Shown here in pieces: positions 8,639 to 18,441 of a stretch of DNA of 64,000 nucleotides. Each line of letters opens with the position of its first letter. The first letter of the stretch is position 1. The notes under the pieces were generated by a model. The model was not told the DNA's origin. It saw only the letters and a list, made by a program, of their open reading frames with translations, and searched no databases. The stretch is from Candidatus Thioglobus sp. NP1 (GTDB taxonomy: Bacteria > Pseudomonadota > Gammaproteobacteria > PS1 > Pseudothioglobaceae). The position numbers and the translations under genes were made by a program. The stretch is from NCBI RefSeq assembly GCF_003326015.1, contig NZ_CP023860.1:1488001-1552000 (forward strand). Reading direction: 5' to 3'.

Positions 8639-9496
8639 ATGAGTATTAAATTAGGCTTTAAAAAGTCGTCAATTGCATTTACAGTTGCATTTTTATCATT
8701 AGCTATGACTGCACAAGCGGGTGTAGTTTATGATTACATTAAATCAAATAATGAATTAATGATTGCAACGGATGCAAACTGGGCACCATATTCTTATATA
8801 AATGATGCTGGTGAAATGGAAGGTTTTGATGTAGATGTAGCTAGAGAAATTGCTAAGAGAATGGGTGTTGAAGCTCGCTTCATTACGCCTTCATGGGATA
8901 TCATAACATCAGGTAACTGGAATATGCGATGGGATGTATCGGTTGGATCAATGACTCCAACAGAATCTCGTTCTGAAGTATTAAATTTCCCTGCAGTATA
9001 CTATTACACCCCTGCTGGATTTGCAGTTCACACTGACTCACCAATAACTACATTAGCTGGTCTAAATGGCAAGAATGTTTGTACTACTACAGCCTCTACA
9101 TGGGAAATGTATCTTCAAGGTAACCTTGATATGATAGATGCTCCAGCGTTTTCATATAAAGTAACGCCAGGAACTATTACTTCTCTGGTTGACGGTTCAG
9201 CATGTCTTGATGACACTCGCCTAGGTGCAGGTGTTCGTAATGACGGTATTATTGACTCTATTCCAATGCTTCAAAATGCAATTGAAGCTGGCTACCCAAT
9301 TAAATTCTTGGGTGATCCAGCTTTCCATGAGCCTCTTTCAATAGCTACTGACAAAGGTAATAATGATCCTGAGCTAGATGCTGAGATTGCTAGAATTATT
9401 GCTCAGATGCAAAAAGACTACACATTGACTTCAATGTCTATGAAGTGGTTTAAAAATGCAGATGGCAGCTCCAACGATTATACGATTGCATACTAA
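8639..9496 (+). CDS. Polar amino-acid ABC transporter, periplasmic binding protein
   Basis: Extracytoplasmic solute-binding protein family 3, 285 aa. A signal peptide is visible: positive SIKLGFKKS, a hydrophobic core, then AQAG, with cleavage likely after residue ~27. The mature protein starts with the family block LMIATDANWAPYSYINDAGE and continues GFDVDVAREIAKRMG. A strong Shine-Dalgarno AAGGAG sits 9 bases before the ATG, in keeping with abundant expression. It is followed by its permease and ATPase. The substrate is not determined; two cysteines (in NVCTTT and SACLDD) could form a disulfide. Opine, glutamine/glutamate, arginine or other polar amino acids are all possible. Confidence 0.88.
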   Translation: MSIKLGFKKSSIAFTVAFLSLAMTAQAGVVYDYIKSNNELMIATDANWAPYSYINDAGEMEGFDVDVAREIAKRMGVEARFITPSWDIITSGNWNMRWDVSVGSMTPTESRSEVLNFPAVYYYTPAGFAVHTDSPITTLAGLNGKNVCTTTASTWEMYLQGNLDMIDAPAFSYKVTPGTITSLVDGSACLDDTRLGAGVRNDGIIDSIPMLQNAIEAGYPIKFLGDPAFHEPLSIATDKGNNDPELDAEIARIIAQMQKDYTLTSMSMKWFKNADGSSNDYTIAY

Positions 9497-9521
9497 TATT
9501 AGCTAAAAGTTAGAGAAAGGT

Positions 9522-10487
9522 ATGTTCGTCGATACCGTTATTGAAGATAAGGCACTGCATAAGCCAGTTTTCCTTTTCTATTTATCAATAACGGTATTGG
9601 CGATTTTTTTCGCCTTCAATTTTACCAACACAATTTTTGGTGAATTTCTTAGCCCAGTAATTGGAGTTCCTGAAGAAAGTGGTTTATTTGGCCGCTTTGT
9701 TGTTTCTTTTGTTCTTTCAACAATATTTGTTCTAAATTTACTATTAATTAGTTTTACTAGGCTAAAAATTCAAATACTCATTGTTTGGCTTGAATTATTC
9801 CTGCTTTTTCTTGCCTTTGCCTATTCCTTTGATCTTAAATTATCATTTATACAAAGCAGAATTGGTCTGATGATTTCAAAAGGTCTTTTTACAACTATAT
9901 ATATATCAGCAGTTTCGATTGTCATTGCTACAGCAATAGCAATAGTAGGGGCTATAGCAAAACTATCAAATAATGGATTTGCATATGCAATTGCAACCTT
10001 CTATACGTCATTATTTAGAGGTCTACCTCTTTTATTACAGGTTTATCTAATATATAAAGGGCTTCCACAACTAGGATTTATGGTTGATGCAATACCTTCA
10101 GGTATTACTGCATTATCACTTTGTTATGGTGCTTATATGACAGAGATTTTCCGAGCAGGCATCCAAAGCATACCAAAGGGGCAATGGGAGGCCTCAAGGG
10201 CCCTAGGCTTTAAATTTGGTCTCATCCTTCGAAAGATTATTTTGCCACAGGCCATACCAATAATTGTTCCACCAACTGGAAATCAATTTATTGCAATGTT
10301 AAAGGATAGCTCACTAGTTTCTGTACTTGGAATTTGGGAGTTAATGTACCTTGCTAAGACGCTTGGTCAAAGAGACTTTAGACACATGGAAATGTTACTT
10401 ACTGCTGCAATGATATATTGGGGTCTCACAATAATTCTTGAAATGATTCAAGCTCGAATTGAAAAAAAATATCAACAAAAAACCTAA
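9522..10487 (+). CDS. Polar amino-acid ABC transporter permease with extended N-terminus
   Basis: Inner-membrane subunit, 321 aa. The C-terminal ~215 residues form the HEQRO-type permease core ([60 protein letters not shown], then the EAA-like EASRALGF). The first ~110 residues are extra and carry about three membrane spans, an architecture seen in some marine and alphaproteobacterial members. Only one permease gene is present, so the transporter would use a homodimer. It lies 25 bases after the binding protein and 2 bases before the ATPase gene. Confidence 0.85.
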   Translation: MFVDTVIEDKALHKPVFLFYLSITVLAIFFAFNFTNTIFGEFLSPVIGVPEESGLFGRFVVSFVLSTIFVLNLLLISFTRLKIQILIVWLELFLLFLAFAYSFDLKLSFIQSRIGLMISKGLFTTIYISAVSIVIATAIAIVGAIAKLSNNGFAYAIATFYTSLFRGLPLLLQVYLIYKGLPQLGFMVDAIPSGITALSLCYGAYMTEIFRAGIQSIPKGQWEASRALGFKFGLILRKIILPQAIPIIVPPTGNQFIAMLKDSSLVSVLGIWELMYLAKTLGQRDFRHMEMLLTAAMIYWGLTIILEMIQARIEKKYQQKT

Positions 10488-10489
10488 CG

Positions 10490-11248
10490 ATGGAAAATAA
10501 TGCTAATACCAAAGATAGTCCAATAATTTCTCTGAAAGGGGTTAGTAAATGGTATGAGGATTTTCAAGCTTTAAAAAATATTGATTTAGAAATAAAGCTT
10601 AAAGAAAAAATTGTTATCTGTGGCCCATCAGGTTCAGGAAAATCTACCTTAATTAGATGTCTTAATCGACTTGAGGCTCACCAAGAAGGATTAATTAAGG
10701 TAAGTGGGATCGAACTTCATGAAAGAATGCATGATGTTGATGTCGTTCGACAAGATATAGGTATGGTATTTCAAAACTTTAATTTATTTCCTCACCTAAC
10801 CGTCCTTGAAAACTGTATGGCAGGACCAAACTGGGTTCGTGGAATCGATAAAGATGAGGCTCGCGATAGAGCTATCAAGATGCTAGAGCAAGTGAAAATC
10901 CCTGAGCAGGCAGATAAGTACCCAGATCAACTTTCAGGCGGGCAACAGCAACGAGTTGCGATTGCTAGAAGCTTATGTATGCAGCCAAAGGTTATGTTAT
11001 TTGATGAACCAACTTCTGCACTTGACCCTGAAATGGTTTCAGAGGTTCTTGATACTATGATTGAGTTGGCTAAGAGTGGAATGACAATGATTTGTGTCAC
11101 TCATGAAATGGGTTTTGCAAAACAGGTTGCAGATAGGATTGTTTTTATGGCTGATGGGGAAATAGTTGAGCAAAACACTCCTGAGGAGTTTTTTAATAAC
11201 CCTCAAAACGAACGTACCAAATTATTTCTAGATCAGATTCTTGAATAA
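10490..11248 (+). CDS. Polar amino-acid ABC transporter ATPase
   Basis: ATPase of the GlnQ/HisP/ArtP type, 252 aa. Walker [10 protein letters not shown] is at residues 45-53, [13 protein letters not shown] (Q-loop) near 93-105, LSGGQ at 148-152, Walker B VMLFDE at 168-173 and VTHEMGFA (H-loop) near 203. It closes the three-gene importer operon and ends 8 bases from the oppositely oriented threonine aldolase gene. Substrate is set by the binding protein, so a specific gene name is not given. Confidence 0.88.
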   Translation: MENNANTKDSPIISLKGVSKWYEDFQALKNIDLEIKLKEKIVICGPSGSGKSTLIRCLNRLEAHQEGLIKVSGIELHERMHDVDVVRQDIGMVFQNFNLFPHLTVLENCMAGPNWVRGIDKDEARDRAIKMLEQVKIPEQADKYPDQLSGGQQQRVAIARSLCMQPKVMLFDEPTSALDPEMVSEVLDTMIELAKSGMTMICVTHEMGFAKQVADRIVFMADGEIVEQNTPEEFFNNPQNERTKLFLDQILE

Positions 11249-11256
11249 TAGATTTG

Positions 11257-12321
11257 TTATTGATTAAAGTAGTCTCTGAATACCTCAACAACAAAACCAA
11301 TATCTTTGTTATTTATCCCTAAATGACAAACAAAACGCCCTCTATCGAGGCTTGAAATGACAATCTTATTTTCAAGAAGGAAGCTTGTTAATGGCTCTCG
11401 ATGAGTTTTTGGACAATTAACAAAAACCATATTAGTTTGACTTTCGCCATACTCAACCTTTAACTGCGATATTGAAGATAAGCCCTCTGCTAAAAGCTTT
11501 GCATTATTATGATCTTCTTGGAGTCTTTTTATATTATTCTTAAGGGCAAACATTCCACATGATGCAACAACACCAACCTGTCTTAAACCTCCACCTAGCA
11601 TCTTACGCAACCTTAAAGCCCTTCCAATAAAGTCTTTACTGCCCACCAATAACGAACCAACTGGGGCTCCTAAGCCCTTAGAAAGGCATATTGAGACACT
11701 ATCAAAACCACTAGTTAATTCTTTCATTGATAAACCTGAATGAATATGAGCATTAAATAAACGTGCGCCATCAAGGTGAGTACTTAGGCCTCTTTTATGA
11801 GCTGCATCAACTAAATTACTAAGTTCATCTTGTGGCTGCACTTTTCCAGAAATAGTATTCTCCAAGCAAAGTAACTTTGTGACTGCAAAATGAGGGTCAT
11901 CATCTTTAATTTGATTAAGCATATCTTCTAGATTCATACTGCCTGATTCAGAGGTATCAATGGGACATATACCCACACCACCCAAAACAGATGCACCTCT
12001 TGCCTCATAAACGTTGGTATGATAATTTTGACCAATCAGAACCTCATCACCTCTTTGACAATGAGATAGCATAGCTGTTAGATTACTTTGGGTCCCACTT
12101 GGAAAAAATAGACTCGCCTCTTTACCTAAAAGTTCTGCAGCAAATTCTTGTAACTCTATAACTTCTAAGTCTTCACCATAAACATCATCTCCCAGTTTAG
12201 CGCCTTGAACTGACTCAAGCATTGCAGCAGATGGAATCGTAAGAGTATCACTTCTAAAGTCAATGGAATCATCAGATTTTAATGACTCATAGTGGGTATT
12301 AGTATTTTTATATTGATTCAT
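11257..12321 (-). CDS. ltaE: Low-specificity L-threonine aldolase
   Basis: PLP enzyme that splits threonine or allo-threonine (and other beta-hydroxy amino acids) to glycine plus an aldehyde. At 354 aa it is of normal length. Recognisable blocks are DFRSDTLTIPS, GDDVYGEDL, FFPSGTQSNL, the HLDGARLFNA aspartate/arginine pair near residues 182-191, and SICLSKGLGAPVGS with the PLP Lys215. The N-terminal ~18 residues are poorly conserved. It starts 12 bases after the end of the 2-oxoglutarate oxygenase gene, so both are probably one transcript. That pairing suggests the natural substrate may be a 3-hydroxy amino acid other than threonine; this is inference. Confidence 0.85.
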   Translation of the reverse strand: MNQYKNTNTHYESLKSDDSIDFRSDTLTIPSAAMLESVQGAKLGDDVYGEDLEVIELQEFAAELLGKEASLFFPSGTQSNLTAMLSHCQRGDEVLIGQNYHTNVYEARGASVLGGVGICPIDTSESGSMNLEDMLNQIKDDDPHFAVTKLLCLENTISGKVQPQDELSNLVDAAHKRGLSTHLDGARLFNAHIHSGLSMKELTSGFDSVSICLSKGLGAPVGSLLVGSKDFIGRALRLRKMLGGGLRQVGVVASCGMFALKNNIKRLQEDHNNAKLLAEGLSSISQLKVEYGESQTNMVFVNCPKTHREPLTSFLLENKIVISSLDRGRFVCHLGINNKDIGFVVEVFRDYFNQ

Positions 12322-12333
12322 AGTTATATTTAT

Positions 12334-12990
12334 CTAAGGGTGATATTCTGGATATGCAAGGGTTGCAACCAAATGGGTTCTTGACTCAGGGCCACCGTTT
12401 AGTGCCGTGTGATAACCTCGTGTATCTGTAAAGTAGACTGATCCGTCAGCAGGAAGATGAGTGCAGTGATGATTGACAATAAATAATGCCCCAGGATTGG
12501 TATAAATAGGAATATGGATCCTTGGCTCAGGGTCTCTATGCCATGAATTGCAATTATAACTATCCTTTTCTAATATTCGAACTCTACCAATAGGGTATCG
12601 AGCGCAGAGCTCATTGTGAACAGTTTCAAAATAAGTTCCTTTAAAAACCTCTACTAGCTCACTAAATTGTGTTTCATCAACTAGCTCATCCTTTGCTACC
12701 TCTTCATAACTATCATTTTCTCGAGTATAAAAGCGACCAACAAGATCATTATCAGACTTAACAGAACTGTCCTTTCTTTGAGTCATAGCTAGAGCATGAA
12801 AACCTGATGCAGCAGTTTTAAACTCTGAATTAGCTTTAACTTCATCGAGCGCTTGCCGCATTTTATTAATATCAAAGTTTAGCTTAAGTTTAATAATATG
12901 CTCATTACCCTTAAAAGAAGCTACTGAATCAATATCAACCTTATTTTCTATGTATGAATTTAATTCTTTTGTGTCTTGAGAAATACTCAT
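12334..12990 (-). CDS. 2-oxoglutarate/Fe(II) oxygenase, aspartyl/asparaginyl beta-hydroxylase-like
   Basis: A 218-aa soluble protein with no signal peptide. The C-terminal half shows a cupin-type Fe(II)/2-oxoglutarate site: HRDPEPRIHIPI gives the HxD pair (His151, Asp153) and an Arg157, then GYHTALNGGPESRTHLV gives the distal His194 and the 2-oxoglutarate-binding Arg204. The HxD...RxHIP arrangement resembles the AspH family, which hydroxylates the beta-carbon of Asp/Asn residues or free amino acids. The N-terminal ~100 residues are not recognised. It is the first gene of a pair with threonine aldolase. I cannot tell whether the target is a free amino acid or a protein. Confidence 0.7.
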   Translation of the reverse strand: MSISQDTKELNSYIENKVDIDSVASFKGNEHIIKLKLNFDINKMRQALDEVKANSEFKTAASGFHALAMTQRKDSSVKSDNDLVGRFYTRENDSYEEVAKDELVDETQFSELVEVFKGTYFETVHNELCARYPIGRVRILEKDSYNCNSWHRDPEPRIHIPIYTNPGALFIVNHHCTHLPADGSVYFTDTRGYHTALNGGPESRTHLVATLAYPEYHP

Positions 12991-13013
12991 TAATTTATAA
13001 AAATTTCTAATAA

Positions 13014-13439
13014 TTAAAAAGGTTTAACTACAACTAAAATAATAATACCAATGAGAATTAAAACTGGGATCTCATTAAACCATCGATAAAATGTATGTGA
13101 ACGAGTATTTTTATCTATAGCAAAAACACTCACTAAATGGCCACAGTAAAAATGATAAATAATTAAAAATACTACCAATAAAAGTTTTAGTTGAAGCCAA
13201 TACTGACTGCTATAAACCTCCCAAGCGTAACTTTGAAGCAACCACAGACCCATTAGGGTTGTGATTATAAAGCTTGGCATCATAATACCCCTATAGAGTT
13301 TTCGCTCCATTATCTTAAAGCGCTCAATACTAATTTCATCTTCAGCCATAGCGTGATAGACAAATAGCCGCGGCAAATAAAATAGTGCAGCAAACCAAGT
13401 AATAACACTTATAAGATGTATCGCTTTAATCCAAAGCAT
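13014..13439 (-). CDS. hemJ: Protoporphyrinogen IX oxidase, HemJ type
   Basis: Small integral membrane protein (141 aa, four membrane spans) that oxidises protoporphyrinogen IX to protoporphyrin IX in haem synthesis. The N-terminal block MLWIKAIHLISVITWFAALF with His8, then LPRLFVYH, is typical of the HemJ (UPF0093) family, as are MERKLYRGIMMPS in the middle and RWFNEIPVLIL near the end. The organism thus uses HemJ rather than HemG/HemY, at least here. It lies upstream of the oxygenase-aldolase pair with a 23-base gap, so may share that transcript. hemC is 1.4 kb away on the same strand. Confidence 0.88.
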   Translation of the reverse strand: MLWIKAIHLISVITWFAALFYLPRLFVYHAMAEDEISIERFKIMERKLYRGIMMPSFIITTLMGLWLLQSYAWEVYSSQYWLQLKLLLVVFLIIYHFYCGHLVSVFAIDKNTRSHTFYRWFNEIPVLILIGIIILVVVKPF

Positions 13440-13588
13440 TTAAACTCCAAAATAGTTACATAATACCGTCTGAATTTAATCATTTTCTATGATTAATCAA
13501 AGAAGATGCATAAAAGATTAACTATTGATTTACACTTATCCTTTAGATTGACAGAGTAAAATTTAAAAAACATTTAAAATTCAAAAAA

Positions 13589-14545
13589 ATGCTTAATTTT
13601 TTTAAAAAAAATAAAACCGAAGATACTAAAAGTGAAAAAACTAAAACTTCACTAAAAGATAGGCTCTTTAAATCTAAAAAACGCCTTGGTGATGGCCTTT
13701 CTTCACTATTAATAGGTAAAAAGAAGATAGATGATGAACTTTTAGAAGACCTAGAAATGCTTCTCATTAGTTCAGATATTGGCATTCATACTACTGATAA
13801 AATTATTGAAACAGTAAGAAAAAAAGCTTCTCGTAAAGAGCTCAAGGACAGTGATAGTATTTATGAGTTAATCAAAATTGAACTGGAATCAATCTTAGTT
13901 GAAGATAACTTACTCAAAATCACTGGTGATAAAACCTTTGTTATTCTTGTTGTAGGAATTAATGGTGCTGGAAAAACTACAACAATTGGTAAGCTTGCTA
14001 AATTATTTCAAAGTGAAGGCAAGTCTGTCATGCTTGCTGCAGGAGATACTTTTCGTGCAGCTGCAGTGGAGCAACTTCAAGTTTGGGGTGAAAGAAATAA
14101 GATTCCGGTAATTGCACAAAAAACAGGTGCTGATGCTGCTTCTGTTGTTTATGATGCCTATCAATCAGCTATGGCTAAAAATATTGATATTTTGATTGCC
14201 GATACAGCAGGAAGACTTCATACTCAAGATAACTTAATGCAGGAGCTCGAGAAGATCAAGCGAGTCCTTAAAAAACATAATGAAAATGCACCGCATGAGA
14301 CTTTACTGGTTATAGACGGTGGCTCTGGTCAAAATGCAATACAACAAGCCACTGAATTTCATAAGTCTATAGAGCTCTCAGGTCTTGCAATTACTAAGCT
14401 TGATGGAACTGCAAAGGGAGGCGTTCTATTTGCAATATCAGATACGCTTAATTTACCCATTCGATTTATTGGTGTTGGCGAAGGAATCGAAGATCTCAAA
14501 CCATTTAATTCAAAAGATTTTATTGATGCTCTATTCGAGCAATAA
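13589..14545 (+). CDS. ftsY: Signal recognition particle receptor FtsY
   Basis: GTPase that docks SRP-ribosome complexes at the membrane. At 318 aa it lacks most of the long acidic A domain of E. coli FtsY (497 aa) and has just ~40 lysine-rich residues before the four-helix N domain. The G domain shows GINGAGKTT (123-131), DTFRAAAVEQL, DTAGRL, TKLDGTAKGG and the terminal GEGIEDLKPF. It is a single gene, divergent from hemJ across a 149-base gap that contains TTGACA at 13548 without a well-placed -10. Length and closing motifs separate it from Ffh, which would carry a methionine-rich M domain. Confidence 0.93.
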   Translation: MLNFFKKNKTEDTKSEKTKTSLKDRLFKSKKRLGDGLSSLLIGKKKIDDELLEDLEMLLISSDIGIHTTDKIIETVRKKASRKELKDSDSIYELIKIELESILVEDNLLKITGDKTFVILVVGINGAGKTTTIGKLAKLFQSEGKSVMLAAGDTFRAAAVEQLQVWGERNKIPVIAQKTGADAASVVYDAYQSAMAKNIDILIADTAGRLHTQDNLMQELEKIKRVLKKHNENAPHETLLVIDGGSGQNAIQQATEFHKSIELSGLAITKLDGTAKGGVLFAISDTLNLPIRFIGVGEGIEDLKPFNSKDFIDALFEQ

Positions 14546-14546
14546 G

Positions 14547-14837
14547 TTAAACTTTTATTGTGTTATTAATAATTTCAATTTGATTTGCCAAATCAATATC
14601 AAGCATTGTAATTCCATCCTCACTATGGGTAACTAAGTTTATCTCAACTTTGTTATAGACGTTCGACCATTCAGGGTGATGATCCATCACCTCTGCTGCG
14701 ATGGCAACCTGTGTCATAAAGCCAAATGCCTGTTTAAAATTCTTAAACTTAAACTCTTTTGATAACCTGCCATCCAAAAAGCTCCAGGCATTGAGCTGCT
14801 TAAGTTTTTCATTAATCTCTATGTCAGTTAAAACCAA
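14547..14837 (-). CDS. phhB: Pterin-4a-carbinolamine dehydratase
   Basis: Dehydrates 4a-hydroxytetrahydropterin, normally recycling the cofactor of phenylalanine hydroxylase; in bacteria lacking that hydroxylase the protein is usually linked to pterin or molybdopterin metabolism. The 96-aa sequence contains the family site DHHPEWSNVY (His53-His54-Pro55), TH at residue 71 and the final Asp80. The start appears to be TTG, with AAAGGAG just upstream on the minus strand. It begins one base after the hemC stop and its 3' end meets ftsY (1-base gap). No hydroxylase partner is seen in this window. Confidence 0.88.
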   Translation of the reverse strand: MVLTDIEINEKLKQLNAWSFLDGRLSKEFKFKNFKQAFGFMTQVAIAAEVMDHHPEWSNVYNKVEINLVTHSEDGITMLDIDLANQIEIINNTIKV

Positions 14838-14838
14838 A

Positions 14839-15747
14839 TTATTCTCCTTTTAATAACTCACCAGCACCCTTTGCCAAAAGTTTTTGAGCAACAACTTCAC
14901 CTAACTCCTTAGGATGTTTTAAAGATCCATTCTCATGAACCCTCAAAATCGTATTTGAATCAATATTACCAACCATACCAGTTAACTCTAAAGCATTATC
15001 TTTAGTTATTGAATAACCGCCAATTGCCACTGAACATCCACCTTCAAGAGTCGAGTTCATAGATCTTTCTGCCATAACCTCATTCATTGTTCTTTCATGA
15101 ATAAGTGGCTCTAGAAGCTTTCTTATTAATTCATCTCCAGCTCTAATCTCAATCCCAAGAGCCCCTTGACCAACAGCAGGTAAAGATTGATGAGAACTGA
15201 GTTGTTGTTTAATCCTTTTTTCAAAACCAAGTCTTATAAGGCCTGCACATGCCAAAATAATAGCATCATATTCACCATCATCAAGCTTTCTCAAACGAGT
15301 ATTTACATTTCCACGAAGGTCTAAAATATCAAGATCAGGCCTTAAAGCTTTTAGCTGAACTATTCGTCTTAAGCTGCAGGAACCAACTCTCGCCCCCTTA
15401 GGAAGATCACTAATACTATCAAAGTGATTAGAAACAAAGGCATCAAAAGGGTTTTCACGTTCTAGTATTGCACCAAGTTTAAATTCTTTAGGTAATTCAT
15501 AGGGCACATCCTTCATGGAGTGAACGGCAATATCAGCCTTGCCATCTAACATTCCCAATTCTAACTCTTTTATAAATAAGTTTTTACCACCAATTTTTGA
15601 AAGAGGAGTATTTAAAATCTTATCTCCCTTAGTTGTCATTTTCACTAGCTCAATATCAAGATCAGGATAGAGGAGTTGTAATCTTGACTTAACAAACTCA
15701 GCTTGCCAGAGGGCTAAAGGGCTCTTACGTGTTGCAATTTTAAGCAC
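14839..15747 (-). CDS. hemC: Hydroxymethylbilane synthase (porphobilinogen deaminase)
   Basis: Polymerises four porphobilinogens to hydroxymethylbilane in tetrapyrrole synthesis. The 302-aa protein has IATRKSPLALWQAEF at the N-terminus, SMKDVPYELP with the catalytic Asp80, GSCSLRRIVQL, DLRGNVNTRL, LPAVGQGALGIE and EGGCSVAIGGY, whose Cys238 carries the dipyrromethane cofactor. The start is GTG (15745-15747 on the plus strand reads CAC). phhB follows after one base. hemD, often next to hemC, is not here. Confidence 0.93.
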   Translation of the reverse strand: MLKIATRKSPLALWQAEFVKSRLQLLYPDLDIELVKMTTKGDKILNTPLSKIGGKNLFIKELELGMLDGKADIAVHSMKDVPYELPKEFKLGAILERENPFDAFVSNHFDSISDLPKGARVGSCSLRRIVQLKALRPDLDILDLRGNVNTRLRKLDDGEYDAIILACAGLIRLGFEKRIKQQLSSHQSLPAVGQGALGIEIRAGDELIRKLLEPLIHERTMNEVMAERSMNSTLEGGCSVAIGGYSITKDNALELTGMVGNIDSNTILRVHENGSLKHPKELGEVVAQKLLAKGAGELLKGE

Positions 15748-15968
15748 TCTATCTATATCTCCAATTAAAATTCTTCGCGAACATTATTTTATCGAGTGTT
15801 TTTTTAAAATGTTAGCTATTAAAAATATTAATATGCTGTAAATGTCTTTATTTTTATATTTTTAACCCTCTAATATAGGTTTTTACATCATTTTCAGTAA
15901 CTTATCATCGATATACTGGAATAATGTGCAGTAATTCAAATTAGTATTGATTACAGAGAAAAATAATA

Positions 15969-17354
15969 ATGAAGTCAGAGAAAAATCATTTATGGGGTGG
16001 GCGCTTTAATGAGCCAACTGATGAGTTTGTCAAAATTTTTGGTGCGTCTATTGCATTTGATAAAATTTTAGCTCTCTATGATATTCAAGGCTCTATCGCC
16101 CATGCAACAATGCTTAGTGAGATAGATGTATTAAGTAGTTCTGAATTGAATGAGATACTTAAAGGCCTCACTAAAATCAAAGATGAAATAGTCAATGATC
16201 AGTTTAATTGGTCAATAGATTTAGAAGATGTGCATATGAATATTGAATCTCGATTGATTGAGATTTGTGGTGAATCGGGTAAAAAAATTCATACAGGTCG
16301 ATCAAGAAATGATCAGGTTGCGACTGACATTAGGCTTTATCTTAGGGATCAAGTCCTTCTCATTAATAATGAATTAGAAAGACTACTAACGGCCTTACTC
16401 GATCTTGCAGATCAGGAAAAAGAAACGATTATGCCTGGATTTACTCATCTTCAAGCTGCCCAGCCTATTAGCTTTGGGCATCACCTTTTAGCTTACTTTG
16501 AAATGTTTAAACGTGACCGTGAGCGTCTTTATGACGGTTTTAAGCGAATTAATACTATGCCCCTTGGAAGTGCTGCCCTTGCTGGTACTAGCTATCCAAT
16601 AAATCGGGATCGTACTGCTGAACTTCTAGGCTTTGAGCGTATTAGTCTCAATTCAATTGATGCTGTTAGTGATAGAGACTTTGCAATTGAATTTGTTTCA
16701 TCTGCGAGTCTTATAATGATGCATCTTTCAAGGTTCTCAGAAGAAATTATTCTTTGGTCAAGTTCTCAATTTGATTTTATATCTCTTCCTGATAGCTTTT
16801 CTACCGGCTCATCCATAATGCCCCAAAAGAAAAATCCTGATGTTCCAGAACTGGTTCGTGGAAAAACTGGGCGAGTTACTGGTAATTTAATATCACTCTT
16901 GACATTAATGAAAAGCCAACCACTTGCCTACAACAAGGATAATCAAGAAGATAAAGAGCCCCTATTCGATTCTGTTGATACTATTTTTAACTGTCTTCAT
17001 GTTTTTGCTGATATGGTCCCAATGATTAAATCTAATAAAGATAATATGTATCAATCGGCGCTCAAAGGATTTACTACAGCAACTGATTTAGCTGACTATC
17101 TTGTAAAAAAAGGCTTAGCCTTTAGAGATGCTCATGATATTGTTGGAAAGGCTGTATCGTATGGAATTAAGGAAAATAAAGATTTAAATGAATTTAGCCT
17201 AGATGAGCTTAAAAGCTTTAATAAATTAATTGAGAAAGATGTTTTTGATGTTATCTCCTTAGAAGGCTCAATTAATGCTCGAGATCACCTCGGTGGAACC
17301 TCAATAAAACAGGTCTCCAAGGCCATTAAAGCTGGGCGTAAATTAATAAAATAA
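15969..17354 (+). CDS. argH: Argininosuccinate lyase
   Basis: Cleaves argininosuccinate to arginine and fumarate, the last step of arginine synthesis. At 461 aa it has the normal length. Visible family blocks are [60 protein letters not shown] and the superfamily signature [20 protein letters not shown]. The stop shares one base with the fmt start, so the two genes are co-transcribed. A ~220-base AT-rich gap upstream separates it from divergent hemC and holds a TATACT at 15912-15917 without a convincing -35. Confidence 0.94.
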   Translation: MKSEKNHLWGGRFNEPTDEFVKIFGASIAFDKILALYDIQGSIAHATMLSEIDVLSSSELNEILKGLTKIKDEIVNDQFNWSIDLEDVHMNIESRLIEICGESGKKIHTGRSRNDQVATDIRLYLRDQVLLINNELERLLTALLDLADQEKETIMPGFTHLQAAQPISFGHHLLAYFEMFKRDRERLYDGFKRINTMPLGSAALAGTSYPINRDRTAELLGFERISLNSIDAVSDRDFAIEFVSSASLIMMHLSRFSEEIILWSSSQFDFISLPDSFSTGSSIMPQKKNPDVPELVRGKTGRVTGNLISLLTLMKSQPLAYNKDNQEDKEPLFDSVDTIFNCLHVFADMVPMIKSNKDNMYQSALKGFTTATDLADYLVKKGLAFRDAHDIVGKAVSYGIKENKDLNEFSLDELKSFNKLIEKDVFDVISLEGSINARDHLGGTSIKQVSKAIKAGRKLIK

Positions 17355-18283
17355 TGCGCATTATATTTGCAGGTACACCTGAGTTTGCTGTCAAATCTTT
17401 ATCTACTCTTCATCAATCAGAACATGATATAGTTGCAGTTTGCTGCCAACCTGACCGTCCAAAAGGAAGAGGCAAGGTAATGACTGCATGCCCAGTCAAA
17501 ATTTATGCACAACAAAATAATTTACGAGTCATTCAGCCTGAAAATTTTAGCTCAGATGCAAACCAAAAAGAAATAGTTTTATTTGACTCAGACATTATGG
17601 TTGTAGCCGCTTATGGGCAAATACTATCTAAGGAGGCATTAAAAATTCCTAAATTGGGATGTCTTAATATTCATGCCTCACTTCTACCCCGCTGGAGAGG
17701 TGCTGCTCCAATTGAAAGGGCTATTCTTGCTGGTGATAAAGAAACTGGCATTTCAATCATGCAAATGAATGTAGGCCTGGATACTGGTGATGTGCTACTT
17801 GAAGAAAAATATTCAATTTCTGAATTTGAAACCTCTCAAACACTTACTGTCAATCTGGCGAATCTAGGGGCTAGTTCTATTATGCATGCTTTGAAGAATT
17901 TTTCTGATTTGCAAGCTCAACCTCAAAATAATAACAATGCAACTTACGCCAAAAAGATTTTAAAAAATGAAGCTCAAATCGATTGGAATCAAAGTGCAGA
18001 AACTATCTGTAACATGATTAGAGCCTTCAATCCAAAACCAATTGCTCAGACTATTGCAACATCAGCACAATTTGAAAATAAAGTTCTAAGAATTATAGAG
18101 GCTGAAGTTGTTAACTACAAAAACAACAAATCCCCAGGACAGATTGTTGAGCTTAATAAAGAGATCTGTTATGTTGCCACTGGAAAAGGTGTTTTAAATC
18201 TAAAAAAAGTTCAACTTTCTGGGAAAAAAGAAATCTCTGCTAAAGATTTTAATAACGCTTATCAATTAACTAAGCTTCAATAA
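17354..18283 (+). CDS. fmt: Methionyl-tRNA formyltransferase
   Basis: Formylates initiator Met-tRNA using 10-formyl-tetrahydrofolate. The 309-aa protein starts [16 protein letters not shown] and has VAAYGQILSKEALKIPKLGC, the catalytic block NIHASLLPRWRGAAPIERAI, MQMNVGLDTGDVL, and a C-terminal tRNA-binding domain. The start codon overlaps the argH stop by one base. Usually fmt is next to def (peptide deformylase); that partner is absent here. Downstream lies a perfect 16-bp palindrome (18300-18315), possibly part of its 3' end. Confidence 0.94.
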   Translation: MRIIFAGTPEFAVKSLSTLHQSEHDIVAVCCQPDRPKGRGKVMTACPVKIYAQQNNLRVIQPENFSSDANQKEIVLFDSDIMVVAAYGQILSKEALKIPKLGCLNIHASLLPRWRGAAPIERAILAGDKETGISIMQMNVGLDTGDVLLEEKYSISEFETSQTLTVNLANLGASSIMHALKNFSDLQAQPQNNNNATYAKKILKNEAQIDWNQSAETICNMIRAFNPKPIAQTIATSAQFENKVLRIIEAEVVNYKNNKSPGQIVELNKEICYVATGKGVLNLKKVQLSGKKEISAKDFNNAYQLTKLQ

Positions 18284-18309
18284 AAAATAATTTCTTTGAC
18301 TTTAATTAA

Positions 18310-18441
18310 TTAAAGTAATGGGACAATAAGGATTAGAAGAAGCAATATACTTGCTCCCCAAAATAGCAGGTAAGCCTTATTCATTACCCCACGAATATCT
18401 TTAAGTTCTTTTATTATTTTCTCTACTTGCTCATCGTTCAA
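18310..18441 (-). CDS. Small single-span membrane protein (43 aa), unrecognised
   Basis: A short open frame reading (M)NDEQVEKIIKELKDIRGVMN, then a hydrophobic helix (AYLLFWGASILLLLILIVPLL) to the stop. It starts with TTG at 18441. A strong Shine-Dalgarno AAGGAG (18449-18454) sits 7 bases upstream, good evidence that it is translated. The first ~20 residues are charged and likely an amphipathic or short coiled helix; the rest would cross the membrane once. It lies 20 bases after trmL on the same strand, so is probably its operon partner. I do not recognise the family and assign no function. Confidence 0.6.
   Translation of the reverse strand: MNDEQVEKIIKELKDIRGVMNKAYLLFWGASILLLLILIVPLL

Noticed and set aside
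13548-13580. ftsY promoter based on TTGACA at 13548
   Set aside because: The -35 is perfect, but no acceptable -10 lies at 16-19 bases; possible but not supportable.
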